Source of the DNA: JBBDYG01 sp040901765
GTDB taxonomy: Bacteria > Planctomycetota > Planctomycetia > Pirellulales > Lacipirellulaceae
Length of the DNA: 64,000 nt
Direction: 5' to 3'
NCBI GenBank assembly: GCA_040901765.1
Contig: JBBDYG010000040.1
Coordinates: forward strand, 124,001-188,000
The position numbers and the translations under genes are program-made. Of this stretch, positions 1 to 8,241 are shown one piece after another. Every line of letters starts with the position of its first letter. Positions within the stretch are counted from its first letter, which is position 1. The notes beneath the pieces were generated by a model. That model was not told the origin of the DNA, ran no database searches, and worked only from the letters and a program-made list of their open reading frames with translations.

Positions 1-223
1 CGATGTTTGGATTTCAGTACTCGTGTGCCGAGGCGGCAGGTGCATGACGGGATCGCGGTCAATCGGCGGAACACCACTAATCGATCGTTCACTCACAATA
101 GTGCCCATTTTTACCGAGCGTCATCGATGATAAACGAGAGTCGATGTATGTGACGTACCCTGTGTCGCTCGCCACAGGTGCCGAAGTTCAATTGGTGAAC
201 GGTGGACTCTTAACCGTTGCTAG
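1..223. other. Non-coding stretch at window start
   Basis: No reading frame here has a recognisable protein family, and no RNA gene, repeat or mobile element is visible. It lies just downstream of the decayed oxidoreductase described next and is probably more decayed or intergenic DNA. Confidence 0.5.
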
Positions 224-748
224 TCAAAACTTGAGTTGTGGTTTGCCTTGTGCAGGCGGCCGCTGCTCCCGCTTCAAGCGAGCGTTGGCCTCGGTATCGT
301 CACCATATGTTTCGGAATCGGGTTCCACTTCAACGGTCTGTCTAGCGACATCGAGATATTTCCCAAATGGCAGTTCGATACGCTGCGCGGCTGGCTTTTG
401 ACTATCCGAGATCGGAGTCTTCCGCGCCTGCACGCAGTCAAAGAAACTGCCCATGTGCTTGATAATGGAATCGAGATTGCCGCTTCGTGTGCCTTGATCG
501 TTGCAGTTCGATGCAACCAAGGTGCGGCCGGTCATTCATGCCCTTTGGAAACGACACGCTTTCGGCACGCGCCACCACAAGGCCAGGTTCCGTGGCCACA
601 CCGACCGCCGACGCGGACTTAAAGAAAATCTACGTCTCGAAAATCGTGATGCGCTCATCCAACCCGGCTCCAAATTGGGGCCGCGGCAAGCCCACTTCTG
701 CGTAATAAACTTGCGGCGGACACGCCAGAGACGTCCGCGACCAGCCTT
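224..748 (-). pseudogene. Decayed Gfo/Idh/MocA oxidoreductase, C-terminal part
   Basis: Minus-strand translation gives consecutive C-terminal blocks of a planctomycete-type Gfo/Idh/MocA oxidoreductase, but in different frames. A block ending CPPQVYYAEVG and GLDERITIFE is read from about 740 down to a TAG at 632-630. The block IIKHMGSFFDCVQARKTP is read at about 472-404. The block CHLGNISMSLDRPLKWNP is read in another frame at about 399-309. The first frame then resumes at 307 with GDDTEANARLKREQRPP. The order and spacing match intact members; the gene at 25044-26351 has the equivalent HSRNFFDCVKSR and DPEKEAFIDDEAN segments. At least one stop and two or more frameshifts break it, and no N-terminal NAD-binding half is visible further upstream. 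This is inactive, not a sequencing slip in an intact gene. Confidence 0.75.
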
Positions 749-1067
749 AATATTCCGATAGCCTAATCTTTCGACCCATAAGCAGCATTCAGATTTCCAG
801 ATTCATTTTATCAGTAATTGGTAAAGGACGGTAAAGTATTGTCAGCTTTTCGCGGTTCGTTGGTGGGGCTTAGCCGGTCATAGCGTACGCGGTGTTTTTT
901 CGCTCTGGCCTGGCCAAACTCTCATTCCTGAAAAAGAACACAAGAAGCTGAATGCGACTTTGGCGGCTTCGTCGATAATGTAGTTTGCGCCCCGTGTGAA
1001 TCGATCAGCCGCGGCAACTCAAGTCCCACGCAGCGGCTGGCGGCTGAAGTGCAATACACACTGCCGG
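749..1067. other. Intergenic DNA downstream of kbl
   Basis: No supported gene. The 5' part of the pseudogene would be expected here, but I could not find its Rossmann motif or EKP motif in any minus-strand frame. No clear terminator hairpin follows kbl. Confidence 0.45.
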
Positions 1068-2255
1068 CTAGGCGACTTTCCCTTTCGCGCGCACGAATTG
1101 CTCCACGGCAAACTCCAGATCCTCGCTGCTGAGTGCCGCGGACATCTGCACGCGGATACGCGCCCTGCCCATTGGCACCACGGGATAGGAGAAGCCGACA
1201 ACGTAGATGCCCAGTTCCAACAGCTTGTCGGCCATGCCGGTGGCGAGTCGGGCGTCGCCGAGCATGATTGGCACGATGGGGTGTTCGCCCGGCGCGATGT
1301 CGAAGCCGCGATGGGTCATCTCCTTGCGAAAGAACTGGGTGTTCTGCATCAGCTTATCGCGCAGGTCGGTCGACCGGCGGACGATCTCGAGCGCCTTGAG
1401 CGACCCTCCGACGATGGACGGCGCTACGCTATTGGAGAACAGATACGGCCGCGAGCGCTGACGTAGTAGCTCAATCAGTTCGCGCCGGCCGCTGGTGTAT
1501 CCGCCGCTCGCGCCGCCGAGCGCCTTGCCGAAGGTGCCGGTGGTTAGGTCGATGCGACCCATCACCCCGCAATGCTCGTGCGTGCCGCGGCCCGTCGGAC
1601 CCCAGAAGCCGGTGGCGTGGCAATCGTCGAAATGGACCATCGCGCCGAACTCATCCGCCAGATCGCAGATTTTATCGAGCTTCGCGACGCTGCCGTCCAT
1701 CGAGAAGACGCCGTCGGTTGCGATCAACTTTGCCCTGGCCCCGGCGGCGTCGGCTTCCTTGAGTTTTTCGCGCAGGTCGTCCATGTCGCCTGTGCGGTAG
1801 CGGAACCGTTTCGCCTTCGAGAGCCGGATGCCGTCGATGATCGAGGCGTGGTTTAGCTCGTCGCTGATGACCGCGTCGTCGGCCGAGAGGAGAGCCTCGA
1901 ACAGCCCGCCATTGGCGTCGAAGCAGGAGGAATAGAGGATTGTGTCTTCGGTGCCAAGAAAATCGGTGAGCGCGTCTTCCAGTTGCTTGTGGCACGTCTG
2001 CGTGCCACAGATGAACCGCACCGACGCGAGGCCATACCCCCAGCGTTCGAGCGCTTCGTGGGCGGCGGCGATAACTTCCGGATGATCGGCCAATCCCAAA
2101 TAGTTGTTCGCGCAGAGATTGAGCACTTCACGGCCAGCGACCTTGATGTGCCCGCGCTGGGGCGAGTCAATCCGCCGCTCGCGCTTCTCCAGCCCCGCTT
2201 CGCGAATCGAGCGAAGCTCATCGACGATATGTGGCGGAACGTGACGAGTCATCAA
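1068..2255 (-). CDS. kbl: Glycine C-acetyltransferase (2-amino-3-ketobutyrate CoA ligase)
   Basis: PLP-dependent enzyme of the alpha-oxoamine synthase family (395 aa, the usual length). It cleaves 2-amino-3-oxobutyrate with CoA to glycine and acetyl-CoA, the second step of threonine degradation in the cytoplasm. The PLP-binding lysine lies in GTFGKALGGASGG at residue 244, the position known for the E. coli enzyme. The HFDDCHATG motif (Asp210, His213) and the N-terminal NNYLGLADHP block are intact. It follows tdh on the same strand after about 160 bp, so the two steps are probably co-expressed, in the order tdh-kbl (E. coli has kbl-tdh). The spacer carries an imperfect inverted repeat that could form a hairpin in the transcript. 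Confidence 0.95.
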   Translation of the reverse strand: MMTRHVPPHIVDELRSIREAGLEKRERRIDSPQRGHIKVAGREVLNLCANNYLGLADHPEVIAAAHEALERWGYGLASVRFICGTQTCHKQLEDALTDFLGTEDTILYSSCFDANGGLFEALLSADDAVISDELNHASIIDGIRLSKAKRFRYRTGDMDDLREKLKEADAAGARAKLIATDGVFSMDGSVAKLDKICDLADEFGAMVHFDDCHATGFWGPTGRGTHEHCGVMGRIDLTTGTFGKALGGASGGYTSGRRELIELLRQRSRPYLFSNSVAPSIVGGSLKALEIVRRSTDLRDKLMQNTQFFRKEMTHRGFDIAPGEHPIVPIMLGDARLATGMADKLLELGIYVVGFSYPVVPMGRARIRVQMSAALSSEDLEFAVEQFVRAKGKVA

Positions 2256-2288
2256 CCCACTTTGAGACGATGTTGAAACCGAATCGAG

Positions 2289-2414
2289 TTAACCACAGAG
2301 CTACGGCGGGCACGGAGTGAGATTATTAACAAACAACAGCAATCAATTGAGCCGCGCTTGATACAGGAATCTCGGCTCATTCATCCACCGTGTTCTCCGT
2401 GCCGCCGTGGTTAA
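2289..2414. repeat. Imperfect inverted repeat between tdh and kbl
   Basis: The left arm (2289-2316, TTAACCACAGAGCTACGGCG then GGCACGGA) and right arm (2395-2414, CTCCGTGCCGCCGTGGTTAA) are reverse complements apart from a short insertion in the left arm. About 78 bases separate them. In the tdh-kbl transcript the arms could pair and act as an attenuator, processing site or mRNA stabiliser. It may also be one copy of a dispersed repeat; that is inference. Confidence 0.6.
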
Positions 2415-2415
2415 T

Positions 2416-3444
2416 CTAACTTCTCCAATCCAAAACGACTTTGCCCGATTCTCCGGAGCGCATGGCGGCGAAGCCCTGTTCAAAATCGGTGTAGCTCAAG
2501 CGGTGGGTGATGACGGGGCGGATGTCGAGGCCGCTTTCGATCAGCACCGTCATTTTGTACCACGTTTCATACATTTCCCGACCGTAGATGCCTTTAATCG
2601 TGAGCATGTTGAATACGACGAGGTTCCAGTCGATTGCCATATCCTCGGTGGGAATGCCGAGCATCGCGATCTTGCCGCCGTGGCACATATTGGCGAGCAT
2701 CTCGCGGAACGCGGCGGGGTTGCCCGACATCTCGAGGCCCACGTCGAAGCCTTCGGCCATGCCAAGCTCCTGCTGCACATCGGCGACGTGGGTCGAGCGC
2801 ACATCGACGGCGCGAGTGACGCCCATCCGCTTGGCAAGTTCAAGCCGGTAAGGGTTTACGTCGGTGATGACGACGTGCCGTGCCCCCGCGTGCCGAACCA
2901 CGGCGGCGGCCATGATTCCGATCGGCCCCGCCCCGGTGATCAGCACATCCTCGCCGAGCACGTCGAACGACAGGGCCGTGTGGACGGCGTTGCCGAGCGG
3001 GTCGAAGATCGAGGCCACGTCGGAGTCAATTCCCGCCGCGTGGCGCCAGACGTTGGTCATCGGCAGCGAGATGTATTCGGCAAACGCGCCGGGACGATTC
3101 ACGCCCACTCCGCGGGTTTCCTTGCACAGGTGGCGGCGGCCGGCCATGCAGTTGCGGCAGCGACCGCAGACGACGTGCCCCTCGCCGCTCACGATATAAC
3201 CAGGCTTGAAGCCAACCACGTTCGATCCAACTTCGACCACTTCGCCGACGAACTCGTGGCCGACGACCATCGGCACGGGGATCGTCCGGCTGGCCCAGGC
3301 GTCCCAGTTGTAAATATGCACGTCGGTGCCGCAGATGCCGGTCTTATGGACGCGGATCAGCACGTCGTTAATGCCGATTGTCGGCTCGGGGACATCCTCG
3401 AGCCACAAACCGGGTTCTGCGCGTTGTTTAACGAGAGCCTTCAC
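2416..3444 (-). CDS. tdh: L-threonine 3-dehydrogenase
   Basis: Zinc-dependent medium-chain dehydrogenase (342 aa) that oxidises L-threonine with NAD+ to 2-amino-3-oxobutyrate, the substrate of Kbl. The catalytic zinc ligands Cys38 (GICGTDVHIYNWD), His63 and Glu64 (GHEFVGEVVEVG) are present. The structural zinc site Cys93, Cys96, Cys99 and Cys107 is also present, all at the same numbers as in E. coli Tdh. The NAD-binding GAGPIGIMAAAV segment is intact. It is the first gene of a tdh-kbl unit and diverges from the sigma factor gene at 3720, leaving about 275 bp of shared upstream DNA. Confidence 0.95.
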   Translation of the reverse strand: MKALVKQRAEPGLWLEDVPEPTIGINDVLIRVHKTGICGTDVHIYNWDAWASRTIPVPMVVGHEFVGEVVEVGSNVVGFKPGYIVSGEGHVVCGRCRNCMAGRRHLCKETRGVGVNRPGAFAEYISLPMTNVWRHAAGIDSDVASIFDPLGNAVHTALSFDVLGEDVLITGAGPIGIMAAAVVRHAGARHVVITDVNPYRLELAKRMGVTRAVDVRSTHVADVQQELGMAEGFDVGLEMSGNPAAFREMLANMCHGGKIAMLGIPTEDMAIDWNLVVFNMLTIKGIYGREMYETWYKMTVLIESGLDIRPVITHRLSYTDFEQGFAAMRSGESGKVVLDWRS

Positions 3445-3719
3445 GGGAGCGGTGCTGTGCAGGAAGTGGGCGTGAGTTGAGAGTGATGGTAAATGGCGGC
3501 GCAGGCGGTGGCCAGGGGGCGAAAACGCGGAAAGCGGATGGGAGGAGTTGGGATTTTGCCACGAATACGCAATTCACCGGGGAGCGGGCAAGACCCGTCA
3601 GGGGCACGTTTGGTCGGGAGATTGAACAGGTCGTCGCGCCGGTCGTTCTGACTTTATTCTTGTGCGGAATGAACCGGCTTGTCTTGGCGGCGACTATCAA
3701 GATAAAGAGGTTGATAATA
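3445..3719. promoter_or_regulatory. Divergent intergenic region, tdh / sigma factor
   Basis: About 275 bp between two divergent starts, so it should hold both promoters. The frame of the sigma gene stays open upstream to 3477, but that stretch has no family similarity. A good ribosome-binding site, AAAGAGG at 3704-3710, places the sigma start at 3720. I could not assign -35/-10 boxes with confidence. Confidence 0.4.
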
Positions 3720-4271
3720 ATGCCGCCGAATACGAACTCACTCGAACACGAATTATTGGCAATTCGTTGCCAACTCGGTGAATTGGCCGCCTTCGATGAA
3801 CTTGTCGACCGCTGGCACGCACCGCTATGGCGCTACGTCCGACGGATGGCCGATCGTGACGAACTGGCTGAAGAAATCCTCCAAGAGGCGTGGTTACGAA
3901 TATTACGCGGCATTGTCAAGCTGCGTGAGCCGGCCAGCCTCGTGCCATGGCTGTTTGGAATTGCTCGCCGGGTGCTGATGGACCATTTGCGCCAAAAATA
4001 TAAGCAACTTGCATCGAACGAAGGACTCGACGATCAGGCGGCCCAAACCGCTGAGATCGACAGTCGCAACGACATAGAACATTTGCTCTACGAAGTTGAC
4101 AAGCTGCCTCTGCCACAGCGTGAATTGCTGACGCTGTATTTGTATTACTTGGAAGAACTGACCGTGGACGAGGTGGCGCGCGTTCTCGACATTCCGGCTG
4201 GGACAGTCAAATCGCGCCTGCATCATGTTCGCAACCTGTTGAAACGAAACCTGCTTAACGAGGAGTCTTGA
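3720..4271 (+). CDS. RNA polymerase ECF sigma factor
   Basis: Sigma-70 family protein of 183 aa with only regions 2 and 4, the ECF layout. Region 2 covers roughly residues 20-90, including the helix DELAEEILQEAWLRILRG and the core-binding segment around LVPWLFGIARRVLMDHLRQ. Region 4 covers roughly 120-178, with a helix-turn-helix in LTVDEVARVLDIPAGTVKSR. The ATG at 3720 was chosen because AAAGAGG lies nine bases upstream. The next gene starts about at its stop codon, so the two are co-translated; in ECF systems that partner is often an anti-sigma factor. Which promoters it reads cannot be told from the sequence. Confidence 0.9.
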   Translation: MPPNTNSLEHELLAIRCQLGELAAFDELVDRWHAPLWRYVRRMADRDELAEEILQEAWLRILRGIVKLREPASLVPWLFGIARRVLMDHLRQKYKQLASNEGLDDQAAQTAEIDSRNDIEHLLYEVDKLPLPQRELLTLYLYYLEELTVDEVARVLDIPAGTVKSRLHHVRNLLKRNLLNEES

Positions 4272-4273
4272 AC

Positions 4274-4771
4274 ATGCACCAACTCACTTCCCCAACGCTT
4301 GACGCCGACGTCGTTCGCCGTGCGATGCACAAGGAGTTGTCGACTGCCGCCCGCGTCGGCTACACCCTCTTGCTGTTAGTGGGCTTCACCGGTGCGGGGC
4401 TGGTTGGCTCGCTGTGGTTGACCGAGCCGAACCCGCTTCCTCCCCAGACGCATTTGACGTTTGGATTGCTCGCGATTATCAATCTCTCGTGGGTTGTTTT
4501 CGCTGCCTGGGTGCTGACACAGCGCAAAGTTCTCTATGCCAAACAGAGCGTAATTTCTGGCTGGATGGCCGTGGTGTTTTGCATAGCCTTCTTGCTGATC
4601 GGCTGTGCGATCGCCTACGAGCGCGCAAATACCAATGGACTGATTGCCATCGGTGTGGTTGCAACCGCACAGTTCATTGTCGCAATCGCATTGCTCAGGC
4701 GGGCCAAACTTCGTCGGAATGTATTGCTAGCGCGCCGCGACGTACTCTTGAAACAATTGGCCGGCTCATAA
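4274..4771 (+). CDS. Small four-helix membrane protein coupled to the sigma factor
   Basis: A 165-aa protein with four strongly hydrophobic segments, roughly at residues 28-48, 62-82, 96-116 and 124-142, and a short polar N-terminus. I do not recognise the family, and there is no zinc anti-sigma HxxxCxxC motif. GAGGAG at 4260-4265 inside the end of the sigma gene suits the ATG at 4274; a TTG at 4268 is in frame but sits too close to that site. Tight coupling to an ECF sigma gene suggests a membrane-bound regulator of it, which is inference only. Confidence 0.7.
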   Translation: MHQLTSPTLDADVVRRAMHKELSTAARVGYTLLLLVGFTGAGLVGSLWLTEPNPLPPQTHLTFGLLAIINLSWVVFAAWVLTQRKVLYAKQSVISGWMAVVFCIAFLLIGCAIAYERANTNGLIAIGVVATAQFIVAIALLRRAKLRRNVLLARRDVLLKQLAGS

Positions 4772-4840
4772 CTTTCCAGAGCAGCGAAAGTCCACAGCTA
4801 TCGACCTGCGACATATTCCCGACAAACCGCTCTTGTCATG

Positions 4841-4880
4841 CCTCAAGCCTTGAGGTATACCCCGTCGAACCTTGAGGTAT
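4841..4880 (+). promoter_or_regulatory. Probable PadR operator with palindrome and direct repeat
   Basis: CCTCAAGCCTTGAGG at 4841-4855 is a perfect 15-base palindrome that runs into GTATAC. The half-site CTTGAGGTAT at 4849-4858 recurs at 4871-4880, exactly 22 bases (about two helical turns) on. It lies 57-96 bases ahead of the padR start. PadR proteins are known to bind dyads containing GTAT/ATAC close to their own promoter, so autoregulation is likely. Confidence 0.6.
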
Positions 4881-4936
4881 CGACAGCTATAGTCGGACCA
4901 GATCAACGGCAAAGCACCCAGCGAAGGAACGCAATC

Positions 4937-5296
4937 ATGGGCGAGCGAAAATCCAATCCGGCATTTCTCAACGGGATACCGGAAATGCTGATTTTGCAAC
5001 TGCTTTCGCGGCGGGCGATGTATGGCTACGAACTGGTGCAAGCGATCACGGCAGCCTCGCGCGAAGAGTTTGAATTCGGCGAGGGATGCGTTTATCCGAT
5101 CCTGCATCGGCTTGAGTCGCAAGGGCTGCTCAAGTCGGCCAAAGAATCGGTCTCGGGGCGGGTGCGAGTGGTTTATTGTGCAACCCCGCGCGGCAAAGCT
5201 CAACTAGCCCAGTCGGTCGGCAGTTGGCAACGGGTCGTGACGGCCGTCAACCACGCTTTGCAAGGAGGTGAACGTGGACGCCCGGGCTTGGCTTGA
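4937..5296 (+). CDS. PadR-family transcriptional regulator
   Basis: A 119-aa winged-helix protein. The PadR signature is clear: LILQLLSRRAMYGYELVQAI early on, GCVYPILHRLESQGLL as the recognition region (about residues 55-70) and the wing VSGRVRVVYCATPRGK. The ATG at 4937 was chosen over an in-frame ATG at 4838 because the family N-terminus starts there and GAAGGA lies just upstream. Its end overlaps the next gene, a membrane protein. A PadR regulator followed by a membrane protein with a short cytoplasmic N-terminus is a common arrangement in stress-response modules. Confidence 0.9.
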   Translation: MGERKSNPAFLNGIPEMLILQLLSRRAMYGYELVQAITAASREEFEFGEGCVYPILHRLESQGLLKSAKESVSGRVRVVYCATPRGKAQLAQSVGSWQRVVTAVNHALQGGERGRPGLA

Positions 5297-5996
5297 ACAG
5301 GTGCGAAGCGAATGCCTTCGCCAGAAACTTCCAACGCTCTACGTGGAGCGGCTCGTGAGCGAGTTGTCCGATCACCATTTTGATTTCATGGAGGATTCTA
5401 TGAGCACGGATGCTAAAGAATTTGGCTATGCAACGAGTCGATTGGGAATGCCGGGCAAGATTGCCAGCGTGGCGGCAGAGCAATATCGTTTGCAACGCTT
5501 TTCAAGCCGACACCCGATCGTGATGTTCGTCCTCTTGCCAGTCATAACCCTTCCGCTGTTATGGGCGGTGAGCATCATTTGTCTGCTGTTATTGGCCAAA
5601 GGGTTCGGGTTCGAAAGCGGAGCGCTAACGGCATCGGAAAGCGTGTCGAAATGGGCTAATTCGACGATCCCGTTTGTCGTGATGGGAATTCTGCTGGCGC
5701 CAATCGCAGCGGCGGCGGCTTTCTATTGTCGCTTGGCAATCAAATCTGCCGTGTCGTGGAAATGGATCTTGGCGACTTGTGCCATTCTGGCGTTGATCGG
5801 CGGCACGGCGGTCGCCAACGTGGCGCTCCCCACGGCGGTCAGCAAAGGAACGGTGGCCTTCGGCTTCGGCGTCAGTCAGAATCCCAGTCCGCAGCAATTG
5901 CTGCAGTTCGCGGTGCCGCTCTCGATCGGTTGTTGGGTTATCTTCAAGCGGAGGAATTACGGCGGCAGGATCGTGGGCGGGCCGGCACACAATTAG
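5274..5996 (+). CDS. Membrane protein co-encoded with PadR regulator
   Basis: A 240-aa protein with a soluble N-terminal domain of about 80 residues, then four hydrophobic segments (about 84-112, 128-148, 163-185 and 212-230). The N-terminal part resembles the small helical domain found on membrane proteins encoded beside PadR regulators (HAAS/permease-prefix type), but I am not sure of the match. The very strong ribosome-binding site AAGGAGG at 5262-5268 lies inside padR and leads to GTG codons at 5268 and 5274; 5274 has the better spacing. The overlap with padR implies translational coupling. Its function is unknown; a membrane stress sensor or a target of the regulator is possible. Confidence 0.75.
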   Translation: MDARAWLEQVRSECLRQKLPTLYVERLVSELSDHHFDFMEDSMSTDAKEFGYATSRLGMPGKIASVAAEQYRLQRFSSRHPIVMFVLLPVITLPLLWAVSIICLLLLAKGFGFESGALTASESVSKWANSTIPFVVMGILLAPIAAAAAFYCRLAIKSAVSWKWILATCAILALIGGTAVANVALPTAVSKGTVAFGFGVSQNPSPQQLLQFAVPLSIGCWVIFKRRNYGGRIVGGPAHN

Positions 5997-6056
5997 GAAA
6001 GACAAACGGCTGGCGTGACCGTCTCTTCGAGCGCATACTTGTGCGAGTTGTATCAA

Positions 6057-6087
6057 GCCCTCGTCGGCAGGCCGACGAGGGCGTTTT
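6057..6087 (+). terminator. Hairpin terminator
   Basis: GCCCTCGTCGGC (6057-6068) and GCCGACGAGGGC (6071-6082) are perfect 12-base complements around AG, followed by GTTTTC. It ends the sigma/PadR block about 60 bases after the last stop codon and separates it from the PQQ dehydrogenase. The uridine tract is short. Confidence 0.75.
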
Positions 6088-6142
6088 CACGATCCGTCGA
6101 AACTTTCGGAACGCTGCGTTGACCAGAACCCCCTGTGATTCA

Positions 6143-8005
6143 ATGATTGTCGCCTGCGCGCTCGCGCTCGGCACCTCAGTCGTTGCGCAGGCCGAGCGCA
6201 GCGCCAACTGGCCCGGCGTCGGCAACGACCCCGGCTGCATGCGGTACAGCGAGCTGGACCAAATCAACCGCGACAACGTCGCGCGGCTCGAGCCGGCGTG
6301 GACCTACCACACGGGCGAACTGGAAGGCCGCGCGGGCAAGACAATCGAGTGTACGCCGTTGGTGATTGACGGCGTGATGTTCATCACAACGGGCTACCTG
6401 CGGGTGGTGGCGCTCGATGCGGCAACGGGCGACGAACTTTGGCAGTTCGATCCGCTGAAAGACTATCCCTCGCCACACGCGCCGGCGTCCGGTGGCGTCA
6501 ATCGCGGGTGCGCTTACTGGTCGGATGGGCAACCCGATGGTGAGCGACGCGTGATTCATGGCGCGGCCGATGGCCGGCTGTTTTCGCTCGACGCGAAATC
6601 GGGGCAGCTCGACCCGGATTTTGCTGATGCCGGGATTTGCGACATGCGTAAGGGTCTCGATCCCAAGTTCGCGGGGCTTAGTTACGGACCCACTTCGGCC
6701 CCGGCGATTTGGAAGGACACCATTGTCGTCGGCGTTTCTTGTGGCGAAGGTCCGGGCATCGCCGCGCCGGGTGACGTTCGGGCATTCAACGTGCGTTCCG
6801 GCGCGGAAGTCTGGCGGTTTCGCACGGTGCCCGGTCCCGGTGAATTTGGGAACGACACTTGGGAGGGCGAGTCGTGGAAGGACCGCGGCGGCGCGAATGC
6901 CTGGGGTGGGTTGAGCGTCGATGTTCGGCGGGGGCTGGTGTTCGCTGGCCTAGGTTCCGCGGCGTTCGATTTCTACGGCGGCGATCGGCACGGCGAGAAT
7001 CTGTTCGGCAATTGCACGATTGCGCTCGATGCGCGGACCGGCAAACGCGTGTGGCACTTTCAAACGCTTCATCACGATTTGTGGGACCACGATCTGCCGG
7101 TCTACCCAAACCTTGTGACGGTCACGCATAACGGCCAACAGATCGATGCGGTGGCGCAGGTCACCAAGACTGGCTACGTATTTCTGTTCGACCGCGAAAC
7201 GGGCCGACCGCTGTTCGAGGTGCGAGAGCAGCCGGTACCGGCGTCCGACGTTCCGGGCGAGCGGGCCTGGCCGACGCAGCCGGTGCCCGTGAAGCCGCCG
7301 CCCTTTTCCGTGCAGGTGTTGAACGAGTCGAACGTGACGAACATCGGCGCGGCCAATCGCGAGTCGGTGCTCGAACAGCTTCACAAAGTTCGCCGGGGCG
7401 CGGCCTTCATGCCGCCCAGCCTCATCGGAACGGTCGTGCTTCCGGGATTTCATGGCGGAGCGAATTGGTCGGGGGGGTCGTTCGATCCAACGAGCGGTAT
7501 TCTGTATGTGAACTCCAACAATGTGCCGAACATCATTACTTTGGAAGAGGCTCCGCCGGTTAGCGATCCGCGTTACGGGAACTATCGGCACCTGGGCTAT
7601 AAGCAATTCCTCGACCACGAAGGCTATCCCGCCATCAAGCCGCCGTGGGGGCAATTGAACGCGATCAACCTCAACACGAGTGAGTTCGCGTGGCGAGTTC
7701 CGCTCGGCGAATTTCCGGAACTAACAGCCCGCGGCATTCCTCAGACGGGTACGGAAACCTTTGGCGGGACGATCGTAACCGCCGGCGGACTGGTGTTCAT
7801 TGCCGGCACGAAAGACGAGCGGATGCACGCCTTCGACAAAGCGACTGGCAAGCTATTGTGGGAGCATCCACTTCCCGCAGGAGGATACGCGACGCCTTCA
7901 ACCTACACGGTTGGCGGACGCCAGTATGTCGTCATCGCGGCGGGCGGGGCGGGAAAGTTGGGTACGAAGGCCGGTGATGCGTTTGTGGCGTTCGCGCTGC
8001 CTTAG
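6143..8005 (+). CDS. Soluble PQQ-dependent dehydrogenase (glucose dehydrogenase type)
   Basis: A 620-aa eight-bladed quinoprotein that resembles the periplasmic domain of membrane glucose/quinate dehydrogenase and oxidises a sugar or alcohol using PQQ. Repeated tryptophan-docking motifs are visible (ATGDELWQF, GAEVWRF, GKRVWHF, GKLLWEH). The HHDLWDHDLP motif supplies the likely catalytic Asp317. The end, GGRQYVVIAAGG, is typical of the family. It lacks both the N-terminal membrane anchor of Gcd and a heme c domain, so electrons must pass to a separate carrier. ATG 6143 gives a hydrophobic signal sequence ending AQA; a TTG at 6119 would add an arginine before it and is equally possible. The open frame continues upstream to 5726 but has no similarity there. 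Confidence 0.88.
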   Translation: MIVACALALGTSVVAQAERSANWPGVGNDPGCMRYSELDQINRDNVARLEPAWTYHTGELEGRAGKTIECTPLVIDGVMFITTGYLRVVALDAATGDELWQFDPLKDYPSPHAPASGGVNRGCAYWSDGQPDGERRVIHGAADGRLFSLDAKSGQLDPDFADAGICDMRKGLDPKFAGLSYGPTSAPAIWKDTIVVGVSCGEGPGIAAPGDVRAFNVRSGAEVWRFRTVPGPGEFGNDTWEGESWKDRGGANAWGGLSVDVRRGLVFAGLGSAAFDFYGGDRHGENLFGNCTIALDARTGKRVWHFQTLHHDLWDHDLPVYPNLVTVTHNGQQIDAVAQVTKTGYVFLFDRETGRPLFEVREQPVPASDVPGERAWPTQPVPVKPPPFSVQVLNESNVTNIGAANRESVLEQLHKVRRGAAFMPPSLIGTVVLPGFHGGANWSGGSFDPTSGILYVNSNNVPNIITLEEAPPVSDPRYGNYRHLGYKQFLDHEGYPAIKPPWGQLNAINLNTSEFAWRVPLGEFPELTARGIPQTGTETFGGTIVTAGGLVFIAGTKDERMHAFDKATGKLLWEHPLPAGGYATPSTYTVGGRQYVVIAAGGAGKLGTKAGDAFVAFALP

Positions 8006-8241
8006 GGGTGGTGGTTCAACGATGACTCGTGCGACGGAGGGCGTGGGCCGCTCCACGGCTTGAGAAAAATGTTCGACTCGTCGCTGGACGACGCCATTGG
8101 CTAGCGATTAGGCCGTTATCTCGGCGAATCAGCGCTAGACTGGTGCATTACTTAAGCGTTATGGTCGAACTATTGTCTGCAATGAAGGATGATCGAGGAG
8201 ATTACGCCCGACCTTAGTCTGCGCGACGACGCACCTGCTGA
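8006..8241. other. Intergenic region before dabA
   Basis: 236 bp without a supported gene. It must hold the promoter of the downstream three-gene unit if that is not read through from the PQQ gene. No hairpin with a uridine tract is obvious. Confidence 0.4.

Noticed and set aside
2407..3480. 357-codon open frame on the plus strand
   Set aside because: It is antisense to tdh, which has all its zinc ligands. The translation is His- and Asp-rich without family similarity, typical of the complement of a GC-rich gene.
5726..6142. Upstream in-frame extension of the PQQ dehydrogenase
   Set aside because: It overlaps the preceding membrane protein gene, crosses a strong terminator hairpin and has no similarity.
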